A stretch of DNA of 14,643 bases from Larix sibirica. Its lineage: Eukaryota; Streptophyta; Pinopsida; Pinales; Pinaceae. The notes under the pieces were generated by a model. That model did no database searches. It worked only from the letters and a program-made list of their open reading frames with translations, and was not told the DNA's origin. Made by a program: the position numbers and the translations under genes. The stretch lies in NCBI GenBank assembly GCA_004151065.3, contig NWUY0300021609.1:27550-42192 (forward strand), given 5' to 3'. Below, one piece after another: positions 1-8,045 of the stretch (within the stretch, counting starts at the first letter, position 1; each line of letters opens with the position of its first letter).

Positions 1-230
1 TGCACTTTAATTTTTTAAATTTCTTTCAATATTTACTTTAATGTAAAGTGTAATGAATGTAATAAACTATTATTATTAAATAATTTTCATTGAAATGTAA
101 ATTAGTCAAATAATATTAACATTATTAAAACAAAATTGAAATTCATAAACTCCAAATTCTTAGAAGTTTGTACTTTAATTTTTTTTCAATATTTACTTGT
201 AATGAATGTAATAAATTACTATTTTCACAA
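1..230. repeat. Diverged direct repeat pair in AT-rich DNA
   Basis: Two related stretches occur at about 1-75 and 169-230. Both contain TG(C/T)ACTTTAATTTTTT, then TCAATATTTACTT, then GTAATGAATGTAATAAA. The second copy lacks roughly 15 internal bases present in the first. The repeat may be the edge of a larger unit that begins left of the window. I recognise no element family. Low complexity limits the weight of the match, but the ordered series of shared blocks is unlikely to be chance. Confidence 0.6.
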
Positions 231-860
231 TGAGAGAGAAGAACCTTTTGGAGCACAATCTCTTCACAGTGTAATGAATATATCTAAAAAAAGCCTCTCT
301 TTTCAAAGTGAAACATAAACACATAAAGAAAAGAAAGAAATACACAACATATAGAACTATAGGTATCATTAGTTAGGGTTTTGTAGGGGTTGTAAGGTTT
401 CTCTAGTCTCTTTTCCCAATGGAAGCTATATTTAACCTTAGATTACTTATTTTTATAGACCGTTGAATTCAAAATTGTATTGGTTTCCTTATATATCTAA
501 GTCTCTATCGATAGAGTCAAGTGTTTATGTGGTAAGTGTATTCACAAGTCTTTATGTGGTAAGTGTATTCACGCATCTATTGCATGGAATGTTGCTCTAT
601 CAAGAGTTAATCTCCCCTAGGTTGTATATTTGTAGTCTTGTTAACTTCTTATTTGTGTTGATTTTCATAAATTCTTTTTTATGAAAGAAAAGAATATAAA
701 TTATTTTTAATAAAAAGAACCAAATCATGCCTTTTGATAAGTGGGAAATGCTCTAATATTTGTGAGCTTATCCGTGCATATCATTGTTTAGGTACAAAGC
801 TCGAACCAACCATTCCATAGGTGCCGAATCTCATGGACGCAGAGAATTGGAGTACAGTTT
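231..860. other. AT-rich stretch without a recognisable gene
   Basis: Apart from the 27-bp tandem duplication at 518-572 I see no gene, RNA or transposon in this stretch. Its open frames are under 75 codons, some begin at TTG, and they resemble no protein family I know. Confidence 0.6.
518..572. repeat. Two-copy tandem duplication, 27-bp period
   Basis: The block CAAGT(G/C)TTTATGTGG followed by TAAGTGTATTCAC is present at 518-545 and again starting at 545. The only difference is one base. Such high identity suggests a relatively recent local duplication. Confidence 0.9.
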
Positions 861-1660
861 TTACGTAAAACAATTATATGACAAAGCAGTAGATGGTAGG
901 GACAGAGAAAGTGACGGGCGTTACTATAAGCAGACTTGAAGTGAGCAGATACCGGCAGTCAACAGAAACGCTGCTCCAGAGAGCCGTTGAAAGAAAAGAA
1001 CGCCCGAGCAGAGCTGGGATGCATCCACGCAGACAATCATGATGACAGGCACCTGCTGGGCGTTACCATAGGAAATGGAATGATGATGGCAGGTACGTGC
1101 AGAGTACACTTCTCTGCACTTGGGAAAGAGAGCAAAAATGCCTGCTAGAAGAAGGAACGTTGGTGAAATTTAAAAATAATAATAACGATCATACGGCGCA
1201 GCAAAAGTTTCGCATAGGGCAAAGCCTGCCAGCTGATAAGAGTATCCAACGTTTAACAGAAACACATACCAAATTATCCCAGGGTATTGACGTAGGTGGC
1301 ATGAGGGCAGAAATTGAGCAGAAAGATCAAAAACAAAATAAAAACAATGCCTTCGGAAACCATGCAGGAAAATACAATGGGCACGCCACGAGCAAGACAC
1401 CTACACATCATACCATCACAGTAAAAACGCTAGCCACGTAATCTACGCACAGAGAGGCATCCCCACACGGATGGCATGACTAAGCAAGAGAATGGGCTCT
1501 TTAATTTTGACAACGCCAAAGAATTCTTACACCACAGAAGCCGAGACAGAGAGTAGGCGAATGAGCAGTTGGGGCTAGTATCACGCAGCAGTGAGGACGG
1601 GAAACTACACTACCCTTTCTAGAATACTCCACTACCCTTTCTAGAATATTAGAGCTCGTA
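860..1660. other. CpG-retaining, less AT-rich patch of unknown nature
   Basis: This stretch differs in base composition from everything else in the window. CG dinucleotides recur every few tens of bases (for example GACGGGCG near 913, ACGCCCGAG near 999, ACGGCGC near 1193, CACGCCACGAG near 1382), whereas the flanks and the L1 copies are poor in CG. The plus strand is purine-rich over much of its length. The longest open frame runs about 114 codons to a stop near 1439, but it begins at GTG, is rich in Asn, Lys, Gln and Thr, and matches no domain I recognise. I could not find terminal inverted repeats or LTR ends. It could be a recent insertion, a decayed LTR, or a non-coding exon or promoter of a host gene. 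I cannot choose between these. Confidence 0.45.
1608..1649. repeat. Two-copy tandem duplication, 22-bp period
   Basis: CACTACCCTTTCTAGAATA occurs at 1608-1626 and again at 1630-1648 without a mismatch. It lies at the right edge of the CpG-retaining patch, so it may mark a boundary or a repair junction. Confidence 0.9.
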
Positions 1661-1875
1661 AACTAACTTCCTGAACACCCTTTCATTTGAGCTTGTGCAC
1701 GAAACTTGCAAAACATACCAGAAAAACCGCAACAAAAAGCATAATTCAACAACAACACTTCAAGGTAAGGTATATACATGTGAGAGGTTTTCCTTAAATA
1801 AATATCTTCGATGCAAATATATAAAATTGTAGAAAATTTTCCTTGTAAATCCGTAGATTCATTGACATACAAAAT

Positions 1876-1946
1876 GGATCCTTGACACAATGGTAACGCG
1901 TCTGACTCCGTATCAAAAAGTTGGTGTTTGAATCAGAACAGTTTCA
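1876..1946 (+). pseudogene. tRNA-Trp-like pseudogene
   Basis: The 71 bases follow the plan of plant nuclear tRNA-Trp almost position by position, as I recall that tRNA. They start GGATCC, then have a D-arm region with CACAATGGTA, the 5' anticodon-stem strand TCTGA, a seven-base loop CTCCGTA, a T-arm with TTTGAAT, and an end GTTTCA. The loop would read anticodon CCG where tRNA-Trp has CCA. One base is missing from the T stem, and the acceptor stem has at least three mispairs, so a working tRNA is very unlikely. It could be a dead tRNA gene copy or the 5' head of an old tRNA-derived SINE. No SINE tail is visible downstream, so I favour a plain pseudogene. Confidence 0.72.
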
Positions 1947-2500
1947 AATTTCGGACCAAATGGATTAACGTCGATATCAAATTTCAGAAGTACGATTCTA
2001 AATGTTTTCAATGTTATTGTTATGTTTGATTTTGTTGAAGATGTTATTGTTGTGTTTGATTTTGTTGAAGAGTTTTTCCTCTTCCTTTTGGATGAACTAA
2101 TACCACCTGAATATGGTTCACTTGCTATGGGATCTAACTAGAGATGTATTGTTTTTGTTATTGGGATCCTCTTTTCATCATGTCGCTCATTTCTGATCTA
2201 CTTGCACTTAGATCTTCTCTCTATTGAACTCCATTATGTTGTGTTTTCACAATATTCATTGCTCAAGAAGCTTGGAGGACAAACGACTCTCCCACCAATG
2301 TTCGTTACCATTTTCCAAGAGGCAAAAGCTTGAATGTCATACAATTTTCCTATCAAAACCCTATGTAATGATGATTCCTTCCGAGCTAGGATTTCATTCA
2401 CTACCATAGTGTTCAACATAATGTCTGAGTGCTTTGTTGTTACTTGAAATATTAATTGAATTCCAATTAAGTTATTATTAATATTATCTTCCATTGTTCA
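1947..2500. other. AT-rich spacer with one tandem duplication
   Basis: Apart from the 30-bp duplication at 2011-2070 I see no gene or mobile element here. The open frames on both strands around 2224-2494 are short, overlap each other, and resemble nothing known. Confidence 0.55.
2011..2070. repeat. Two-copy tandem duplication, 30-bp period
   Basis: ATGTTATTGTTATGTTTGAT plus TTTGTTGAAG at 2011-2040 is repeated directly at 2041-2070, with one A-to-G difference. The unit is T/G-rich and contains a repeated TTGTT motif, which could favour replication slippage. Confidence 0.95.
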
Positions 2501-2689
2501 TTGGATGTAGCTTGGGTAGTTGGGAGGAATGAATGTTACTCTCCTCGTGGAGGTTCAATTCCTTGTAACTGACATGTTTATCCCTTAAATGGGTCTATAA
2601 GATGCTCTTGTTGTTGAGCCCTTAAATGGGTCTATAAGATGATATTGTTGTTGATCCCTTAAATGGGACTATAACATGTTGTTGTTGAG
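2501..2689 (+). mobile_element. tRNA-derived SINE (Au-like)
   Basis: SINEs are short non-coding retroposons transcribed by RNA polymerase III from an internal promoter and moved by LINE enzymes. Here an A-box-like TAGCTTGGGTAGTTGG lies at 2508-2523 and a clean B box GGTTCAATTCC at 2552-2562. If the element starts at about 2501, both boxes sit at the positions they hold in a tRNA. The bases around the B box form a partial T stem (GGAGG with CCTTG). The body is followed by TGGGTCTATAAGATG and a TTGTTGTTG tail, which recalls the plant Au SINE family. That family name is from memory and not verified. The 3' tail unit is present three times. I saw no clear target-site duplication. Confidence 0.65.
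2582..2689 (+). repeat. Triplicated SINE tail unit, 37-bp period
   Basis: CCCTTAAATGGG(T/A)CTATAA starts at 2582, 2619 and 2656. Each copy is followed by (G/C)ATG and a TTGTTGTTGA(G/T) tail. The third copy is three bases shorter. The unit covers what should be the single 3' end of the SINE. Confidence 0.92.
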
Positions 2690-2800
2690 GCCGGAATGTA
2701 CCGAAAATTCTCGGCCACTCCATGTTCCCTCACAGATTTCGAGGGGGGTATCCGTGGACATGGCAAACATCGATATCCAGTGTCATGAACCACATGAAAA
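2690..2800. other. Short CpG-containing patch beside the SINE
   Basis: About six CG dinucleotides fall in roughly 80 bases directly after the SINE tail, including the near-palindrome CCGAAAATTCTCGG and TTTCGAGGGGGGTATCCG. Sequence this CpG-rich is rare in the window. I do not recognise the sequence. Confidence 0.4.
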
Positions 2801-2854
2801 AAAATACTTATCCTATCAACCATCATCACTCTAATCATCACCAATCTAAATTAG

Positions 2855-2935
2855 TTAAGTTAATAACAATTATTTTTAATTTAGCATTCAAAACTTTAAG
2901 TTAATAACAATTATTTTTAATTTAGTATTCCAAAC
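2855..2935. repeat. Two-copy tandem duplication, 41-bp period
   Basis: TTAAGTTAATAACAATTATT followed by TTTAATTTAG(C/T)ATTC is present at 2855-2894 and again at 2896-2935, with about two differences. No known element is recognisable inside it. Confidence 0.92.
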
Positions 2936-3030
2936 TTTTTAAAAACAAGTTGATAATGTCCCTTGAACCATTGCTAATATCATATGGATAACATACTATT
3001 GTTATTATTATTTGATTGGTCATAATTTCA

Positions 3031-3063
3031 TTTTTTTTTCAACACTGGAAAAGGAAAAAAAAA
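3031..3063 (-). other. L1 3' terminus: T9, spacer, A9
   Basis: In the sense direction the element ends with nine T, then CCTTTTCCAGTGTTG, then nine A. The same arrangement closes the other two L1 copies. The A run is taken as the remnant of the poly(A) tail. Confidence 0.75.
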
Positions 3064-3354
3064 CATACTTCTTGATATTCATTTAGGAATCAAAGAGAGC
3101 ATTTCCCTTTACATCAAAACATACTTCAATCATAATGGGTTTCTTCTCACTATTCGGGAAAAGAAAGAAACAAAAAACAACTTACAATTGTTGCAAAACT
3201 GTCTCAAGACTGTTCAATAAGTACATGCCAACATCAAGGATTCATTATTACTTTATAAATGTATACAGTAACAAAAAAAACCGAAAGTTTTCCTAGTCAA
3301 CATATAGTACTCAAAAACTAATAACTTAAAAAAAATGGGACAAAGCCACTTGAG

Positions 3355-3800
3355 ACAACCACTTTCTCCAACCATTCTTCAAAATGTAGAAAGCCTTCCT
3401 CTATGTCAATAGATTATTTTGATAGTGCGTCAACCTCCGAGTTCAATTCTCTAAATATGTGTTGAAAGGATAGGCTTCTAAATGCATGAAATATGCCATT
3501 GATGCTTTGACACTAGTTATCAAAGGAAATCACATGCAAATCTATTTTTTTAGAGGCCCGATCAATGATAACCTTTGAGTCTCCCATTACCTGAAATGAT
3601 ATAATACCAACATTAGTAGCAAACTTTAGTAAGGCCCATAATGCCAGAAGCTTTTCCCTAGTGTTGGTCCCCACGCCACAACCCATCCAAATTGTGAAAA
3701 TATGATCATCATTAAGTTTTATGACCATTCCACTACCATAGTGACCTTACTAGGAAGCCCCATCAAAATAGCGCATAGCACTAAACTTTGAAATTATAGA
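3355..3800 (-). pseudogene. RNase H domain of truncated L1
   Basis: RNase H removes the RNA strand of the RNA-DNA hybrid made during retrotransposition. Read on the minus strand, the pieces appear in the family order: RYFDGAS (3753-3775) with the first catalytic Asp, then MGCGVGTNTREKLLALWALL, then FQVMGDSKVIID with the third-position Asp, then RELNSEVDALSK near the C-terminus with the last acidic residue. The expected NTRAELLAL reads NTREKLLAL, so the second catalytic Glu is displaced. Two stops follow FDGAS, and further stops interrupt the frame on both sides. The 71-codon open part is 3513-3728. It is the best-preserved RNase H of the three in this window but is not translatable as a whole. 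Confidence 0.85.
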
Positions 3801-4150
3801 GTCAATAATAATTCTCTTTATTTTTACTTGTCTTCTCTAAAGTGTTCCAAGAAAAACCCAATAATTTTATTGGAAACATGAATTTTCTTCATTACGTATA
3901 TGATGATTCCATAGTGACAAACAAGATAGATCAAAATTGCACACATATGGTGTTGTCACTACAAATGAAAAAATTCAAAAGTGCCCACACTTATAGGAGA
4001 ATTTGACAATGAGTTCCCTTCATATAAAATATTATATTCACTTTTAAATCTAGTAGAATTGTACAATGACTTAACTGATCATTATAATCTCTATATAAAT
4101 CTACAACCTGAGAGCTAGATACAATTATTACATTTAATAACATATCAAAC

Positions 4151-4504
4151 TTTTTTTTCACACAAGGAAAAAAAAAATACTTGTTGTTCACATAATGAAT
4201 CAAAGTATACATAGTCAGACTATTTGTACAGAGTTACAAACACATTTGCAGTCAGCCATCTCAACCATAAATATCTGGACAATGCCTAAAAATACTTACA
4301 GAAGTGGATTAGAGTCCCAACAGGACATCAACATATGAGTCCAAACCCAAAATATACAAAACTGTAGTCTGCCAGCTCATTTATAAATATATACATGAAT
4401 TAATATAAAATAACCTCTACATGCCTCCAAAAATATAAATGGACCTCCTAGAATGTAAGCATCCCTAAAAAAACTCATCTATATATAAAGTGGCTTTCGG
4501 GCAC
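4151..4504 (-). other. 3' UTR and A tail of the long minus-strand L1
   Basis: After the RNase H the minus strand has no coding similarity beyond short traces. It ends TTTGATTCATTATGTG, AACAACAAGTAT, ten T, CCTTGTGTG and eight A (A run seen as T at 4151-4158, T run seen as A at 4168-4177). The same layout closes the truncated copy at 3031-3900. Confidence 0.75.
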
Positions 4505-4930
4505 TCCACTACTTTTTTGAACATCAGGTTTGCAATATTGTTGAAGCATATATATATGTGTAAAGGAGATCATATCAAAGGCCTGCTACAAAATTCTAAT
4601 TATGTGTATCCAACTTGTCAAAAAAGGTACATGTATGTTGATATGTTCATTTTCCAATTAAATGATGGACCCATAATTACCTGCTACTTGCAAAGAAATA
4701 ATGTGAATATCATAAGCAATATACAATAGAGCACATAAGCCAAGAAAATTTTGCCACAATGTTTGTGTTGACACCACATCCCATTCAAAACATGTAAAAT
4801 AAGCCCCTCTAAACCAACAAAACACCCCCAATAGCACCCTTCCCATGGACAAAGGAAGCAACTCCATCAAAAAAGCCAATAGGAATGTTATCTGGAAAGG
4901 ATGGAATTCCACCACCCTTAAAGTTGCTAA
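4505..4930 (-). pseudogene. RNase H domain of the long minus-strand L1
   Basis: The minus strand reads PIGFFDGVASFVHGKGAIGG (about 4830-4890) with the first catalytic Asp, then GVNTNIVAKF, LGLCALLYIAYDIHIISLQV, AGNYGSII where the family has GDS, and FTHIYICFNNIANLM where the family has an acidic residue near the end. So the Glu (AEL to AKF), the Asp of GDS (to Asn) and the last Asp (to Asn) all appear lost. One frameshift near 4745 and several stops occur. It lies at the end of the ORF as expected for plant L1 ORF2. Confidence 0.85.
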
Positions 4931-5029
4931 TAGATTCCACTTCAAACCATTTCTTGTATGAACCAATAACTAACCACAACTCCGTGAATAGAAGGGGAGG
5001 CCTAGAAAAAGAACCTTGTTTCTATGAGT

Positions 5030-5658
5030 TCATATGTTCCAAGCAAAAAAACAAGGCAAGGATTTGTGAAGAAGGAATTTTTTCCTCCAGGCACTGAAGC
5101 ATGTAACCACCAAATCAGCTACCCGTGATGTAGAGATCCCCAAGAATTTTTTTATCTCCAAACACACAATGTTTTTGAACTCACACCTAATCATGATGTG
5201 ATCACTGGATTCATCATCTTTGATGCAAAAGGAGCATATTCCAGGCCCCACAAATCCTCTTTTTTGCAAAATTTCTCAATTAAGGACTTTATTCTCCAAA
5301 GCTAGCCAAGAAAACAATGATATCTTAAGGGGGCAATGCCACTTCCACAATATGTAATTCCACCACTTATCATTGCATGAAATCTTTGAGGATATAATAA
5401 AATCATATGCTAACTTCGTAGAGACCACACCATCTCTGTCATTCCAGGACCAAAACAAAGTGTCTTTAGAATCCCTAAGAAAAATACCACACATGTAAGA
5501 CCAAAGATGTATCGTGACCATTCAACCCCCAATTCCCTATCTAGACCAATATTAGCAATGGAGATCCATCTTTGATTAGGATTAGTACCTGGGGAATTTT
5601 GATACAAGTACTTATTACTAGCTCTATTGAGCCAGTCCACAAGGGGCCCTAACAATTT
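5030..5658 (-). pseudogene. L1 ORF2 zf-RVT zinc-binding segment
   Basis: This segment matches the plant L1 C-terminal region that includes the zf-RVT domain. WKWHCPLKISLFSWLALENK (about 5285-5345) is the standard lead-in. It is followed by GPGICSFC and ESSDHIMIRCEF (about 5180-5250), giving a C-x2-C then H-x3-C pattern that would bind zinc. Upstream, RWISIANIGLDRELGVEW and GVVSTKLAYDFI follow the usual order. Downstream, FFAWNIWTHRNKVLF (with one stop) matches the common W-IW--RN--IF block. The reading frame changes at about 5270 and again within 5410-5520. The plus-strand open stretch at 4885-5097 is antisense shadow. Confidence 0.88.
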
Positions 5659-6324
5659 CTAGAAATCAGAGCTTTCTATAACAGGGTCCAACCCACAAAG
5701 AATCTTTTTTCCACCCCCAAATTTCCAACAGAGCCACTCAACCACAATAGAAAAAGACAGATAAATTATCCTCCAAATATTTGACATGTTTCTTCCCATA
5801 GGACCCCTATCCCTGCACCAATATACCATAGACCAAGGACTAATATATTTTCTATGGATCACTTCTCTGCATAAGCCTCCATGAAAAAAGCATCTCCACG
5901 GACTCTTAGTAGCAAGAGCTGACCTAAAGTGGAATTTTTTTTTTAAACCCCATCCCCCCTTTACTTTAGGGGTAGCAAGTGTCTCCCACCCTACCAAATG
6001 AAAATAGTTCTTTTGCTTTGAACCAAAATAGAGAAAGGAGAAGAACTGGTCTTATTTTGACTAAGATGGAAACATGGACTTTTGCAAGAGATAACCAATA
6101 GACGGGGATGTTTTCCAAAACCAACTTAGCAAGAATAGACAAACTCCCAACGAAAGCCATCTGAAGGTCCAATTCTCCAACTTCTTATCAATTTTCTTCA
6201 AAATCTAGTTCCAATCCCCCAGAATGTAGTGGTTTGGCTTAATGAAATATCCCAAGTATCTGCAACCATCTTCAAGAGGGACCACTTGAACAGGAATAAT
6301 ATTCAAAATATGATCTTTTAATCC
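5659..6324 (-). pseudogene. L1 ORF2 thumb/connection region
   Basis: After the RT palm the minus strand shows the usual plant L1 series: CRYLGYFIKPNHYILGDWN, KKIDKKLENWTFRWLSLG, ENIPVYWLSLAKVHVSIL (about 6072-6140), then VGWETLATPKVKGGWGLKKK (about 5935-5997) and RCFFHGGLCREVIHRKYI. The GWE-LA-PK-GGWGLK block is a hallmark of the region after L1-type RT. At least two frame changes (near 6150 and 5990) and several stops break it. Function in the family is to hold template and primer; here it is dead. Confidence 0.9.
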
Positions 6325-7200
6325 TTACTCTAATCCATTTTCCAAGAAAGAGGACTTAGTATTACTAATACACATACCGGAAGCTTCACAGAATAAATTC
6401 AACAAAGCCCAGTCTACTAACCATTTAGCTACTGAAGCTTTCCCAAACAATAGCACATCATCCACAAAAAGGACATGTGTGAATTTGATACCCTCAGAGA
6501 TTTTAACCCCCACAATTCTATCCTCAACTTTAGCTTTCTCAATAAGATGAATGAGACCCTCCACAAGTAGAAGGAAAAGTAGTGGAGAAAGAGGAAAACC
6601 CTGTAAAAGGCTCGTTGAACAATTGAAAAAGGATGAAGGGCCATCATTTATAAGAACAACAAAATTTGTCAAGGAAACACAATCCATAATCATGTTTGTG
6701 ACATCTAAAGGGAGGCCAATTTGAAGTAACACTGTCCTGAGAAATGACCAGTCAACCCTATAATATGCTTTCATAAGGTCCAACATTAGAACAAGAACCT
6801 TCTTAGGAAACCCCAATTGCATCCATAATATGTCTTTTAAATAAAAAACCAAATTATTCACTTGAAACACACTTAGACAGGATGTCTTTAATCCTGGAAG
6901 CAATAATTTTAGAGATAAGCTTATACACAATTACAACTTGAGATAGGTCAAAAATCATTAAAAGAAGAAGGGTGAGAAATTTTGGGGATAAGGGCCAAAA
7001 AAGTAGTATTTAGAACTCTGGGGATCCTTCCTTTCAACCTAGATTCCTCAGCAACAACTAATAAATATGGACCAATAATTCCAAATAACTCCAACAAAAA
7101 TTCTACAGTCCAACCATCTCAAACCAAAATTTCATCCTTACCAAAACCATTCAGAGTCCTCTTAACATCTTCAAGAGAAACATGTCGTCTAATATTAAGA
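6325..7200 (-). pseudogene. L1 reverse transcriptase domain
   Basis: The RT copies the element's RNA into DNA at the target nick. In order on the minus strand I read DGWTVEFLLELFG (fingers), RIPRVLNTTFLALIPKI, FxPIS (Arg codon now TGA at 6948-6950), KLISKIIASRIKDILSK, motif A LDLMKAYYRVDW with its catalytic Asp at 6778-6780, motif B LQGFPLSPLLFLLLVEGL, and motif C FVDD at 6457-6468. Motif A usually reads AYDRVDW, so one Asp has become Tyr, though the catalytic Asp and the DD pair remain. Frame changes occur near 6925 and between about 6790 and 6830. The uninterrupted stretch 6325-6930 covers most of the palm, and its first 45 or so residues are out of frame with the domain. Confidence 0.95.
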
Positions 7201-7254
7201 CCTTCCTCCAAAGAAAATAATCTAGGAAATAGCTCCACTACCTTCATTTGGCTA

Positions 7255-7689
7255 AAAATGGATACCTAATCATAGGCCTTATATAAAGAACTATAATTAT
7301 CAATAGTAACAACTTCAACATCCTTTTGAGCATAGATAGGGATACCATCAGAACTATTAATCTCCCAAACTGAATTTATAATTGTTCTTCTCTCGCCATA
7401 TTTATGAAAAATAAAAATTCTTGTCCCCCAAAGCCACCCATATGGCCCAACTCTTTAGTCTCCAATATTCTTCATAAATCCTAAGCAACTGATCCTTCTT
7501 CTCAGAAAGAGTGTTGATTTTCATCTTTTCATCTCTAGAAAGAATACCATTCTAAGCATTAAGGAAAGTAGAATGAATCTTGTGATCCACATATATCAAT
7601 TCCACTTGAATTTCATTCTTTTTATTTCTCTCCCACTTTATAACCGTATCTTTTAAAAGTTTAAGGTTAAGTACCATAGTTGATAGGTT
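7255..7689 (-). pseudogene. L1 ORF2 pre-RT linker
   Basis: On the minus strand this segment encodes the helical linker between endonuclease and RT. Visible pieces in order are LKLLKDTVIKWERNKK (about 7624-7670), NGILSRDEKMKINTLSEKK, EEYWRLKSWAIWVALGDKN (about 7417-7480), and the start of the pre-RT region with VELFPRLFSLEEGL. The pattern EEYWRLKS...W...GD(K/R)N(T/S) is typical of plant L1 ORF2. At least two stops and a frameshift near 7410 interrupt it. The plus-strand reading over 6982-7269 is only the antisense shadow of this and the RT region. Confidence 0.85.
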
Positions 7690-8045
7690 TATTAGGAGAG
7701 ACTCTTCTCTTCTAGTTTACAAAATGTGGACAGGTTTGTCATGGGAGGGGACTTGAATTTCTCCTAGGGTGAACTAGAGACCCGGGGAACTAATGATCAT
7801 GAAGATCCTCTTGCATATTTTTTTGTGAAAGTTTGAGGAGGTTAATATTGTTGACCTTCCTCCTGTATCCCTTTGACCTACTTGGAGAAATATGAGAGTA
7901 GGATCTAGTAGGATTATTAAGAGGTTAGATATTTTTTTTTATCAATATGGGTTATTATATAGGTTCCTAGTATTAAACAATGGGTGGGGGAAGGTGGTGA
8001 TTCTGAACATCTCCCTATCTTTATGGAATTGAAAGGGGAACAAAG
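7685..8045 (+). pseudogene. C-terminal part of L1 APE-type endonuclease
   Basis: The endonuclease nicks the target DNA to prime reverse transcription. Visible are SSLQNVDRFVMGGDLNFS (7711-7764) with the GD-N motif of the family (usually GDFN), PTWRNMR and RIIKRLDIFF (about 7877-7932) matching the TW-N-R...RLDR block, and EHLPIFMELKG (about 8005-8037) in the place of the terminal SDH catalytic motif. The Asp of SDH is Glu here. Stops follow LNFS (TAG at 7765-7767) and precede PTW. The first two thirds of the domain, with the other catalytic residues, are missing because of the 5' truncation. Confidence 0.82.

Larger units (their letters stand above)
3031..3900 (-). mobile_element. 5'-truncated L1-type LINE, 3' end only
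   Basis: This minus-strand fragment holds the RNase H domain and 3' UTR of a plant L1 element. It ends in an A run (seen as T at 3031-3039) preceded by a CCTTTTCCAGTGTTG spacer and a T run. Its 3' UTR resembles that of the neighbouring minus-strand L1: in the sense direction both have CTTTGATTC and AAGTAT just before the T run. The left boundary is therefore well placed. The 5' limit near 3900 is an estimate, because coding similarity fades there. The DNA between 3901 and 4150 is AT-rich and I recognise nothing in it. Confidence 0.85.
4151..7689 (-). mobile_element. 5'-truncated L1-type LINE, minus strand
   Basis: About 3.5 kb reads on the minus strand as the second ORF of a plant L1 retrotransposon in the correct order: pre-RT linker, RT, thumb/connection, zf-RVT segment, RNase H, 3' UTR and A tail. 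The endonuclease and ORF1 are absent, so it is 5'-truncated. The ORF is broken by several frameshifts and numerous stops. The 5' edge meets the 5' edge of the plus-strand L1 at about 7680-7690. Its RT differs clearly from that of the plus-strand element, so the two belong to different subfamilies. It could not move by itself. Confidence 0.94.

Noticed and set aside
780-830. B-box-like GGTTCGAGCT on the minus strand near 805-815
   Set aside because: No A box lies at the right distance upstream, so a tRNA or SINE call is not supported.
1097-1441. 114-codon open frame in the CpG-retaining patch
   Set aside because: It begins at GTG, has biased Asn/Lys/Gln/Thr content, shows no domain, and lacks any visible exon or promoter context. 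It may be chance in DNA with fewer stops.
4490-5097. Plus-strand frames at 4490-4729 and 4885-5097
   Set aside because: Both lie antisense to the RNase H and zf-RVT parts of the minus-strand L1 and match nothing themselves.
6982-7269. 95-codon plus-strand frame
   Set aside because: It is the antisense of the minus-strand L1 fingers and linker region, which matches the family on the other strand.
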